DNA from: Dehalococcoidia bacterium
Lineage (GTDB): Bacteria; Chloroflexota; Dehalococcoidia; Lucifugimonadales; SHYF01
DNA: 9,115 bases
Direction: 5' to 3'
Assembly (NCBI GenBank): GCA_009692985.1
Contig: SHYF01000060.1
Location: forward strand, 1-9,115
Shown here: piece by piece, positions 1-5,786 of the stretch
How positions within the stretch are numbered: the first letter of the stretch is position 1
How the letters are laid out: each line of letters opens with the position of its first letter
Position numbers and translations under genes: made by a program
The notes under the pieces: generated by a model
What the model saw: only the letters and a program-made list of their open reading frames with translations
Told to the model about the DNA's origin: nothing
Databases searched by the model: none

Positions 1-1
1 G

Positions 2-166
2 GAGCGCACTGCCAAGGCAGCTGTGGAGGCCGTAAATCACGGAGGCACCGATCAGCCCGTGGACTGGTCGTCCACAACCACGAAGGTCAAACAGGTCGTG
101 GGCAACTTCCTCTACGACCAAACCCACCTCCGACCAATGATAATTCCGGTACCCCTGGAGATATAG
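2..166 (+). CDS. rnj: Ribonuclease J, C-terminal fragment (gene enters from the left edge)
   Basis: An open frame runs from the window edge to TAG at 164-166 and encodes 54 residues. It ends in the block NFLYDQTHLRPMIIPVPLEI, and upstream has a VDW(S) motif and a KVKQVVG helix. This matches the conserved tail of bacterial RNase J (typically VDW..., then FLYE(K/Q)T.RRPMI.PV..E(V/I)). RNase J is a metallo-beta-lactamase/beta-CASP ribonuclease with 5' exo- and endonuclease activity in RNA decay and rRNA maturation. The catalytic domains lie outside the window, so only the C-terminal domain is seen. The stop codon is only 11 nt from the ftsK start and touches its ribosome binding site, so the two genes are probably co-transcribed. 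An rnj-ftsK/spoIIIE pairing is common in Firmicutes and Chloroflexota. The identification rests on the tail motif alone. Confidence 0.85.
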   Translation, partial: ERTAKAAVEAVNHGGTDQPVDWSSTTTKVKQVVGNFLYDQTHLRPMIIPVPLEI

Positions 167-177
167 GAGACTCTTTC

Positions 178-2514
178 ATGCCCGGACGCCGCACGAAAGG
201 TGGCGCAAGGAGCAGTATCCGGAACGCTCCGCTCTGGCAGCGGATACTATCGCCGCTGCTCATCACTGTGGGAGGGCGTTTGGTGCTCCTGAGCACCTTG
301 GCTGCCCTGGTGTTCTGGCAACGAGGTATGCTGGTGTACCACGTGGCCAGATTAGGGGGTTACGGCACTTACCCTATTGTCCTCTGGGCAGTGGTGTTCA
401 TCATAACGGTGCGGTTGCAGCCTAGGTGGCTGCTGCGTTGGTGGCAATGGTATTCGGTGACGGCCCTGGGAATCGCGACGTTGGTGGCTATGCTTGGCGC
501 GGGGCACGCCTCTGAGGGCGTCCTGCACACTTACACCCTGGGCGGCATAGCAGGCAAGACCCTGTGGGGCAACACGCCCATCCAAGGCGTCCCAGTAGTC
601 ACGGGCCTACTGATTCTTATGGCAACCGTCCTCTGGCCCCGCCATGCTTACAATCTGGCAAAGAAGCTGCTCCTGGCTATGTGGACAGCCATGCTGTCGT
701 TTCTCCGCCGCCTGCCTCGCTTGGTCTGGCAAGGAATCAGGGCAGCGGGCCGGGCTTCTTTGCGTGGCATAGCTTACTTGGTTCCGCCGCTACGGCGTTG
801 GGTTAAGGCCACACCTCCAAAGGCTCCGGCATCACCCACGCCCGAAGTCCAGCTGGCCACCGAACCGTCCGTCCCTGCGGAGGGGGTCACCACTTCTCCG
901 ATCCTGGAAGTTGATGGCGTGCATGCCAAGGCCAAGGCGGGTACATCTGCTAAGGGAACTCCCGGCCAGAACGGGCAAAAGGCCGCAACTTCCGGCGCAG
1001 CTTGGAGGCTTCCATCCACCAGCTTACTAGACAATGGGCGCCGCGCTACTGTGAAGGAGGAGGAAACGGATCGCGTAGCCAGGAAGATAGAGGAGACGCT
1101 TGGCTACCATGGCGTGGAGGTCACGGTAGACCAAATCAAGCCTGGGCCAACCGTAACACTATACGGATTGACGCCAGGATGGAATCGCAAAACCAAGGAG
1201 ACGAAAGAGCGAGACAAGTGGGGGAACATACTGCGCGATGCCAAGGGCAGGCCGATGATCACCAGGAAAGAGGAGCAGTCGCTAGTGAGGGTTGACAACA
1301 TCGTGGCGCGGGAGAAGGACCTGGCCCTGGCTCTAGCTGCGCCCAGCCTGCGCATTCAGGCGCCCGTGCCCGGCGAGTCTGTGGTGGGCATCGAGGTACC
1401 AAACCACTCTCCAAGCCTAGTCACGGTGCGCAGCGTGATGGATTCGCCCACATTCCAGGACATCGTGACCAAAGGCGGCCTGCCCCTGGCCCTGGGCCAG
1501 GGATCCGGCGGCGATCCGATAGCCACCGATTTGCGGGGGCTTCCTCACCTGCTCATCGCGGGGGCCACGGGCAGCGGGAAAAGCGTTTGTATCAATGCAG
1601 TCATCGTATCCCTGGTAAGCCAGGTATCGCCGGAAAGAATGCGCCTTGTGCTCATAGACCCCAAGCGGGTTGAGTTGACGCCGTTCAACGGCCTGCCGCA
1701 CCTGGCAATCCCAGTGGTGGTGGATACGGCTCCAGCTGTGAGCGCGCTAAAGGGTGTGCTGAGGGAGATGCTGCGCCGCTACAAGCGGCTGGAGGAGTTG
1801 GGAGTCCGCAATATCGAAGGGTACCGCAGTCATCCCGGGGCACTGGAGGCCATGCCGTACCTGGTGATAGCCATAGACGAGATGGCCGATTTGATGATGG
1901 CAGCGCCCTACGAAATTGAGCAGACGTTGTGCCGTCTGGCCCAGCTGGGACGCGCCACTGGCATCCACATCATCGCGGCAACGCAGCGCCCCTCGGTGGA
2001 CGTTGTAACTGGACTTATCAAAGCCAACTTCCCCAGCCGCATCAGCTTTGCAGTGGTGTCCATGGTGGACTCGCGCACCATCCTCGACTCCGGCGGGGCA
2101 GAGCGGTTGCTAGGCAAGGGCGACATGCTATTCCTCTCCCACGAATCGCCAAAACCACAGCGGGTACAGGGCGCTTATGTGTCCGACAAGGAGATAGGAC
2201 GCCTGATGCAGTTCTGGCGTACCCAGAACGGGCCGCCGTTACCACCGTTGAACCTGGAGCCACCGCAGGAGGGGAGCCACAATGATGGCGAAGAGGAAAC
2301 GGAGAGCCCGGCTCATGGGGACGACCTGATGGACAAGGCGATGGAGCTAGCCAGCCGCTACACCCACCTATCCACATCTCTATTGCAGAGACGACTGCGC
2401 ATCGGCTACCCCAGGGCCGCACGACTAATGGACCAGCTAGAGGATGCAGGCGTCATAGGCCCCGGTGATCAAGGCAAGTCGAGAGAGGTGCTCAAGCGGA
2501 GCAGTGCCGTCTGA
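178..2514 (+). CDS. ftsK: DNA translocase FtsK/SpoIIIE
   Basis: The 778-residue product is a membrane-anchored, ATP-driven double-stranded DNA pump that clears chromosome termini from the division septum. Domains in order: hydrophobic segments at about 24-46, 64-80, 90-107 and 136-153 (four-TM septal anchor); a Pro/Ala/Lys-rich linker to about 285; the alpha domain (about 290-430); the RecA-like motor with Walker A GATGSGKS (462-469), LIDPKRVELT, Walker B with Asp567-Glu568 (IDEMADL) and the TQRPSVDV sensor segment; and a C-terminal winged-helix gamma domain (about 715-778, STSLLQRRLRIGYPRAARL) that reads polar DNA motifs. The length is normal for the family. The start is supported by AGGAG at 165-169, 8 nt upstream. 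An oddity is a charged stretch at residues about 335-371 (GWNRKTKETKERDKWG onward) between the usual Y.L.PG and VRVDNI elements. It probably forms an operon with rnj and ends convergently, 4 nt from the HAD gene. Confidence 0.97.
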   Translation: MPGRRTKGGARSSIRNAPLWQRILSPLLITVGGRLVLLSTLAALVFWQRGMLVYHVARLGGYGTYPIVLWAVVFIITVRLQPRWLLRWWQWYSVTALGIATLVAMLGAGHASEGVLHTYTLGGIAGKTLWGNTPIQGVPVVTGLLILMATVLWPRHAYNLAKKLLLAMWTAMLSFLRRLPRLVWQGIRAAGRASLRGIAYLVPPLRRWVKATPPKAPASPTPEVQLATEPSVPAEGVTTSPILEVDGVHAKAKAGTSAKGTPGQNGQKAATSGAAWRLPSTSLLDNGRRATVKEEETDRVARKIEETLGYHGVEVTVDQIKPGPTVTLYGLTPGWNRKTKETKERDKWGNILRDAKGRPMITRKEEQSLVRVDNIVAREKDLALALAAPSLRIQAPVPGESVVGIEVPNHSPSLVTVRSVMDSPTFQDIVTKGGLPLALGQGSGGDPIATDLRGLPHLLIAGATGSGKSVCINAVIVSLVSQVSPERMRLVLIDPKRVELTPFNGLPHLAIPVVVDTAPAVSALKGVLREMLRRYKRLEELGVRNIEGYRSHPGALEAMPYLVIAIDEMADLMMAAPYEIEQTLCRLAQLGRATGIHIIAATQRPSVDVVTGLIKANFPSRISFAVVSMVDSRTILDSGGAERLLGKGDMLFLSHESPKPQRVQGAYVSDKEIGRLMQFWRTQNGPPLPPLNLEPPQEGSHNDGEEETESPAHGDDLMDKAMELASRYTHLSTSLLQRRLRIGYPRAARLMDQLEDAGVIGPGDQGKSREVLKRSSAV

Positions 2515-2518
2515 GACA

Positions 2519-3217
2519 TCAGAGGTGGTCCATCACCTCTGGGAGAGCGCGGATCTTGGTGCAATCGTCAATATCTGTAATGATTCCCTCGCGGTCCAGA
2601 AGCAGCGGCCGGATGCCGACGCCCCGAGCGCCCTGCACGTCCGAGCTGTAAGAGTCGCCCACCATGAGTGCCTCGCTGGCTGGTACGCCGGCGCGCTCTA
2701 GGGCGGCCAGGAATATGGGCGCATGGGGTTTGCCTTTGCCGACCTCCCATGATGTGATGGCGAAGTCCATGTATGGGGCCAGTCCCAGCCTATGGGATAG
2801 CGCCTGAATGTCCTCGGTGATGTTGCTCAGGGTGGCCAGGATTTGCCCAGTCCACTTGAGCCTGTCCATGGTGGGCAGCACGTCGTCAAACAGGGCCAGG
2901 CCGTAGGGAATTTTCCGTACTGCTGCCCAGACCTGGGATGCAGTTTGCAAGTCAACATTTATGCCCGTGCCAAAGAGCACAAGCCTCTCGTACTCTGCAA
3001 AAAAGCCCGCCCGCTGCTCTCGATTCATCTTAGGCAGTGGCAGCGGGCTGGCGTTGGTCTTGGCCATCCATTCGTCGGCCACGGCATAGCCCTGGACCAG
3101 GCCATCTTTGGCCACTTTGAAACCGAACGGTTCGCAGGCTCGTGCCTGTACCTCCTCTCGGGGCGGCTGGAATCGCGCCAAGGTGCCGTACAGGTCGAAG
3201 AATACAGCCTTGATCAC
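2519..3217 (-). CDS. HAD-superfamily hydrolase (haloacid dehalogenase-like, subfamily IA type)
   Basis: The 232-residue soluble protein has all four HAD motifs. Motif I is FFDLYGTL with nucleophile Asp8, motif II is TLSN with Ser131, motif III is GKGKPHAPIF with Lys163, and motif IV is MVGDSYSSDVQGA with Asp188 and Asp193. An alpha-helical cap lies at about residues 15-105 between motifs I and II. Motif I is DxYGT rather than DxDGT. This Tyr is found in 2-haloacid dehalogenases but also in many uncharacterised HAD proteins, so the substrate cannot be assigned and phosphatase activity remains possible. The chosen GTG start lies 6 nt after GGGGAGG. An in-frame ATG at 3236-3238 would add seven residues but would place the Shine-Dalgarno sequence inside the coding region. 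The protein then begins VIKAVFFD, as in relatives. It is transcribed alone on the minus strand, convergent with ftsK. Confidence 0.9.
   Translation of the reverse strand: MIKAVFFDLYGTLARFQPPREEVQARACEPFGFKVAKDGLVQGYAVADEWMAKTNASPLPLPKMNREQRAGFFAEYERLVLFGTGINVDLQTASQVWAAVRKIPYGLALFDDVLPTMDRLKWTGQILATLSNITEDIQALSHRLGLAPYMDFAITSWEVGKGKPHAPIFLAALERAGVPASEALMVGDSYSSDVQGARGVGIRPLLLDREGIITDIDDCTKIRALPEVMDHL
2520..2541. terminator. Hairpin at the ftsK/HAD convergence
   Basis: This is a perfect 8-bp inverted repeat: CAGAGGTG at 2520-2527, loop GTCCAT, CACCTCTG at 2534-2541. It starts 6 nt after the ftsK stop and lies within the last codons of the HAD gene on the other strand. Its position between convergent genes suits transcription termination from either side. 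There is no T-run on either strand, so it is not a classical intrinsic terminator, and it could instead stabilise mRNA 3' ends. Confidence 0.3.
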
Positions 3218-3253
3218 CACAATCCTCCCCGTTTGCATCTATAAGAATAGGCT

Positions 3254-3262
3254 ATTCTAGCA
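3254..3262 (-). promoter_or_regulatory. Candidate extended -10 promoter of the HAD gene
   Basis: Reading the minus strand, TGCTAGAAT is an extended -10 box (TGn + TAGAAT, 5 of 6 to TATAAT). It lies about 37 nt before the GTG start and leaves room for the GGGGAGG ribosome binding site. No good -35 is seen. The box overlaps a small palindrome (AGAATA at 3244-3249, TATTCT at 3253-3258) that could be an operator or chance. A second candidate, TATTCT, sits 5 nt before the alternative ATG at 3238. Confidence 0.35.
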
Positions 3263-3353
3263 CAGTGATGAACCCCGACACGTCGGGGCGCCCATCCCCC
3301 TGACCTCCTTCCTGTCGCCTTGTCCCAAAAGTCCCTGACCTCACCCCCTACGT

Positions 3354-3513
3354 CCCCCTCTCCGACGCGGAGAGGGGGAGTTTTGAATCTGGGGGACACC
3401 ACCAGTCCCCCACCCATTCGGCTTCCCCATTCGCTTCGCTCAGGGCTGCGGCTCACTCAGGGCAGGCTCCGGGGCTTCGCCCCTCTGAGCACCCCTTTTT
3501 CAACAGCCTGCTA
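3354..3513. repeat. Modular hairpin repeat, copy A
   Basis: The element is a chain of hairpins. The first is a perfect 11-bp stem, CCCCCTCTCCG (3354-3364) with CGGAGAGGGGG (3368-3378) and loop ACG, followed by TTTT. The second is GGGGGAC (3391-3397) with GTCCCCC (3405-3411). Next comes a TTCGCTTCGCTCAGGG segment. The last is GGGGC-TTC-GCCCC (3471-3483), nested in CTCAG (3456-3460) and CTGAG (3484-3488), followed by a T-run (3496-3500) and a tail resembling CAGC(A)G. Positions 3456-3487 are identical over 32 nt to 9065-9096 near the window end, in the same orientation, so this is a dispersed element. The T-run after the last hairpin makes it terminator-like on the plus strand, but no plus-strand gene lies just upstream. 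Confidence 0.75.
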
Positions 3514-3570
3514 GGTTCGTAAGGAATGATACCACAGGCGACTGTCCCGCCAGAAACGTTACCCATCCAT

Positions 3571-3698
3571 GTCATTCTGAGGAGTCCAGATGCAATCGGG
3601 AGGACCGAAGAATCTGATCCGCCTTCAACCAACAACGCAGTATGTCAAGACACGCGCCTGCCACGACAAGCAAGATCCTTCGCTTCGCTCAGAATTAC
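3571..3698. repeat. MITE-like element with degenerate terminal inverted repeats
   Basis: The left end begins GTCATTCTGAG (3571-3581) and includes CGAAGAATCT (3606-3615). The right end has AGATCCTTCG (3673-3682) followed by CTTCGCTCAGAATTAC, closing at 3698. The two end blocks match in inverted orientation at 10 of 11 and 9 of 10 positions. The consensus resembles the widespread bacterial repeat GTCATTCTGAGCGAAGCGAA, with the left copy more decayed. No coding sequence lies inside the roughly 128 bp and no clear target-site duplication is visible. I interpret it as a non-autonomous, decayed mobile or REP-like element. Confidence 0.6.
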
Positions 3699-3762
3699 AG
3701 AGGAACTTAAGGGCTACTCAGCTTTTATGATGCCGAGCGATAATCACCTTTTCGAAGGTTCC

Positions 3763-4914
3763 TTAGACTGGACTCCGCAGCTCCACCTGCCCTTTCTGCA
3801 GTGTGAAAGTCGCCGCTGGCTTCACAGGCATGTCGCGCAACGCCGCAGGCTCCGCTGAAGTGATGAGCGCCTGCTGGTAGCCGGCTGCCTCCTCCAGCAC
3901 GTGCCGCCGCCGCGCGGGGTCCAGCTCCGAGAGAACGTCGTCCAGCAGCAGGATTGGTTCCTCCCGCCGCTCCTGCCGCAGCAAAGCCGCCTCGGCCAAA
4001 CGCAACGCCAGCGCGACGGTGCGAGCCTGCCCGCGCGAGGCGTATGTATCCGCAAGCACCCCGTTTATGGTCAAGCCCAGTTCGTCCCGATGCGGGCCAG
4101 GCAGCGTCATGCCTGCCTTGATCTCTGCGGCGCGCTGGCTGGGCAGGGCACCGGCTAGTGCTTCTGCCGCCACCGATGGCTGATACTCCATGGACATCTC
4201 CTCTTCCGGAGCCAGGCCCGTGTACGCCCGCGTAGCCAGGGGAGCTAATTGTTGGACTATCTGGCTCCTCCGAGCAACCAGGGCCGTACCCTCCTTCACC
4301 AGTTCGCTGTCCCAGAAGTCCAGGTCATCCGGCGAGCTGCGGCCATCCCGAATGAGTCGCAGCAGGTGGTTCCGCTGCATCACCACTCGCTGGTATCGCT
4401 GCAATGTGCGCAGATAGGCGCGGTCCACCTGGGATATCAGGATGTCCAGGAAGCGGCGCCGGTGCGCCGGCGGGCCGTGCACCAGCTCTATGTCCGTGGC
4501 GGCGAACAGCACGGTGTTGACTCGTCCCACCAGGCCGGCTGCCGTGGTGGCCACTCCGTTGACCCGTATCTGTTTCTCCCCCAGCGCGCCGCCTGCGCCT
4601 GCTTCCGACACTACCCGCAGCCCAACGATGATGCGCAGTCGGCCTCCTTGCTGCTCCACCTCGCCGTGGATGATGGTCTGCTGAGCAGGCTGGCCTCCAA
4701 GCGTAGCAGCGGGCTTTTGGGCCGACCAGTGGATAAGCTCACGCTCCACGTTGGTGCGGTACGACTTGGCGATGGCCAGCAGGTAGGCCGCCTCTAAGAG
4801 ATTGCTTTTGCCCTGGGCGTTGTCGCCGACAATGAAAACGAGGCCGGGCGGCAGCTTCAGCTCCAGGCTGAGGAAGTTGCGATAGTTGGTCAGTGATAGG
4901 CGTGAAAGGTACAT
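3763..4914 (-). CDS. recF: DNA replication/repair protein RecF
   Basis: The 383-residue protein is an SMC/ABC-type ATPase that helps RecR/RecO load RecA at single-stranded gaps. It begins MYLSRLSLTNYRNF, a typical RecF N-terminus. It has Walker A GDNAQGKS (30-37) followed by NLLEAAYLLAIAKSYRT, the ABC signature region ASRGQ (292-296) and Walker B ILLLDDVLSELD (321-332), the D-loop included. The length is close to the usual 360-380. I chose ATG 4912-4914 because homology begins there and GGGAG lies 7 nt upstream. The open frame continues 27 codons further, but that part overlaps the promoter and has no RecF-like sequence. The usual neighbours dnaA, dnaN and gyrB are not in the window: recF stands alone, divergent from the nuclease gene. 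All key motifs are intact. Confidence 0.95.
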   Translation of the reverse strand: MYLSRLSLTNYRNFLSLELKLPPGLVFIVGDNAQGKSNLLEAAYLLAIAKSYRTNVERELIHWSAQKPAATLGGQPAQQTIIHGEVEQQGGRLRIIVGLRVVSEAGAGGALGEKQIRVNGVATTAAGLVGRVNTVLFAATDIELVHGPPAHRRRFLDILISQVDRAYLRTLQRYQRVVMQRNHLLRLIRDGRSSPDDLDFWDSELVKEGTALVARRSQIVQQLAPLATRAYTGLAPEEEMSMEYQPSVAAEALAGALPSQRAAEIKAGMTLPGPHRDELGLTINGVLADTYASRGQARTVALALRLAEAALLRQERREEPILLLDDVLSELDPARRRHVLEEAAGYQQALITSAEPAALRDMPVKPAATFTLQKGQVELRSPV

Positions 4915-4931
4915 AGGCGGCTCCCAGGGGA

Positions 4932-4940
4932 ATTGTAGCA
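4932..4940 (-). promoter_or_regulatory. Candidate recF promoter (extended -10)
   Basis: The minus strand reads TGCTACAAT, an extended -10 box with hexamer TACAAT (5 of 6). It ends 17 nt before the recF ATG, leaving a short leader that contains the GGGAG ribosome binding site. No -35 hexamer stands out. It is back-to-back with the nuclease -10 box, about 27 bp away on the other strand. Confidence 0.4.
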
Positions 4941-4961
4941 CCATAGATGCCTTGTATCGCG

Positions 4962-4970
4962 TGTTATGCT
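4962..4970 (+). promoter_or_regulatory. Candidate promoter of the nuclease gene, leaderless
   Basis: TGTTATGCT is an extended -10 box (TGn + TATGCT). It ends exactly 6 nt before ATG 4977, so transcription would start at or next to the start codon. No Shine-Dalgarno sequence precedes the ATG, which fits a leaderless mRNA. No -35 is visible. The same spacing is seen before hpt. Confidence 0.35.
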
Positions 4971-4976
4971 GACGCC

Positions 4977-5698
4977 ATGAGACGGGCGTGGGCAAGATTT
5001 ATTGCACTGGTTTGTGTCGTGGCTTCAGTCGGTTGCATTAATTCCACGCCAACGTCTAGCCCTACCCTGACGCCTACAAGAAGACCGCCTCTCCTTGCGC
5101 CAACCGGCGAAGTTGCGGCCGCTGTGCTTAGGGTAGTTGACGGCGACACTATAGACGTGGCCGCTGGCGGCACCACTTACCGAGTCAGCTACATCGGCAT
5201 GGACACTCCTGAGACAGTGCACCCCACCGTAGGCGTAGAGTGCTTCGGTTATGAAGCAACCGAGTTCAACCGCACACTCGTAGAAGGCAAGATGGTGTAC
5301 TTGGAAAAGGACGTGTCCGAAACTGACCGTTACGGCAGGCTGCTGCGGTACGTGTGGCTGGCCAATGGCCGCATGGTTAACGATGTTCTGGTGAGAAATG
5401 GGTACGCTGAGGTGGCTACTTCCCGCCAGATGTTAGATACGTGGATAGATTTCGTGAAGCGCAGCGACAGGCTATGGCAGCCGGTGCTGGCCTGTGGGGT
5501 AAGTGTACAACTGGCAATGAGATGCCAACACCTGCGCCAGGCGGCACTAAATGTGACCCTTCATATCCTGACGTATGCATTCCATCACCGCCGCCTGACC
5601 TGGACTGCGGGGAGATACCATACAAGCGGTTCAGAGTGCTGCCGCCCGACCCGCACAGGTTAGATGGTGATAAGAATGGAATTGGATGCCAGAGCTAG
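4977..5698 (+). pseudogene. Thermonuclease (SNase) family protein with C-terminal excalibur domain, frameshifted
   Basis: Frame 1 gives an N-terminal signal sequence (MRRAWARF, then a hydrophobic stretch ending in Cys20, a possible though non-ideal lipobox) and a Thr/Pro-rich linker. It continues with the staphylococcal-nuclease fold: DGDT (55-58), Arg69, DTPE (76-79) and YGR (119-121), so the catalytic Asp, Arg and Glu equivalents are present. The frame then loses homology after ...GYAEVAT and stops at 5663. The second frame, open from 5411 to 5698, restores the expected continuation (FPPDVRYVDRFREAQRQAMA, GLWGKC). It then gives a Cys-rich linker and the excalibur calcium-binding motif DPHRLDGDKNGIGC. 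The break is one missing base near 5418-5421, plausibly TTT read as TT. Repaired length is about 240 residues. It may be a recent mutation or a sequencing error. The likely role is a secreted or anchored Ca-dependent nuclease. The promoter-proximal ATG is preferred over ATG 4947. Confidence 0.8.
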
Positions 5699-5751
5699 CA
5701 GTCTGGCCCATATCTGGATAGATGCTGGCATGCAAAGAGGCCACACATTTG

Positions 5752-5780
5752 TTGACCCTGTTTGTTTCCCATGCTATCGT
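5752..5780 (+). promoter_or_regulatory. Candidate hpt promoter, leaderless
   Basis: TTGACC (5752-5757, 4 of 6 to TTGACA counted strictly by position plus a near match), a 17-bp spacer and TATCGT (5775-5780) preceded by TGC form an extended -10 promoter. It ends 6 nt before GTG 5787, so the mRNA should begin at about the start codon. No Shine-Dalgarno sequence is present, which agrees with leaderless initiation. Confidence 0.42.
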
Positions 5781-5786
5781 CGTTGC

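Larger units (their letters stand above)
3239..3762. other. 524-bp gene-free region with hairpins and repeats
   Basis: No convincing coding sequence is present: frames open here are short, lack family motifs and run across repeats. Contents from left to right are the HAD promoter area; a short hairpin CCCCGAC-AC-GTCGGGG (3273-3288); a C-rich stretch; the modular hairpin repeat (3354-3513); an unremarkable spacer (3514-3570); the MITE-like inverted-repeat element (3571-3698); and about 64 bp in which I see nothing before the recF stop. Both flanking genes are on the minus strand, so recF transcripts would run into this region. Confidence 0.7.

Noticed and set aside
3471..3500. Intrinsic terminator for an upstream plus-strand gene (GC hairpin plus T-run)
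   Set aside because: No plus-strand gene ends nearby, and the same structure recurs in copy B, so it is better treated as part of the dispersed repeat.
3526..3858. 110-codon plus-strand frame in the intergenic region and recF 3' end
   Set aside because: It runs through the inverted-repeat element and into antisense recF; it has no domain, no ribosome binding site, and a repeat-derived composition.
4249..4797. 182-codon plus-strand frame opposite recF
   Set aside because: It is antisense to the conserved RecF region, with no motifs and no ribosome binding site; the recF motifs decide the strand.
4947..4976. Earlier ATG of the nuclease gene
   Set aside because: ATG 4977 starts directly with Arg-Arg and a hydrophobic core as in a normal signal sequence, and the candidate -10 box lies between the two ATGs.
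4915..4995. N-terminal extension of RecF by 27 codons
   Set aside because: RecF homology starts at MYLSRLSL, a Shine-Dalgarno sequence precedes that ATG, and the extension overlaps the -10 box.
5664..5786. Upstream ATG extension of hpt
   Set aside because: The extension overlaps the excalibur end of the nuclease gene, crosses the candidate promoter, and adds sequence without Hpt homology. GTG 5787 fits family length and promoter spacing better.
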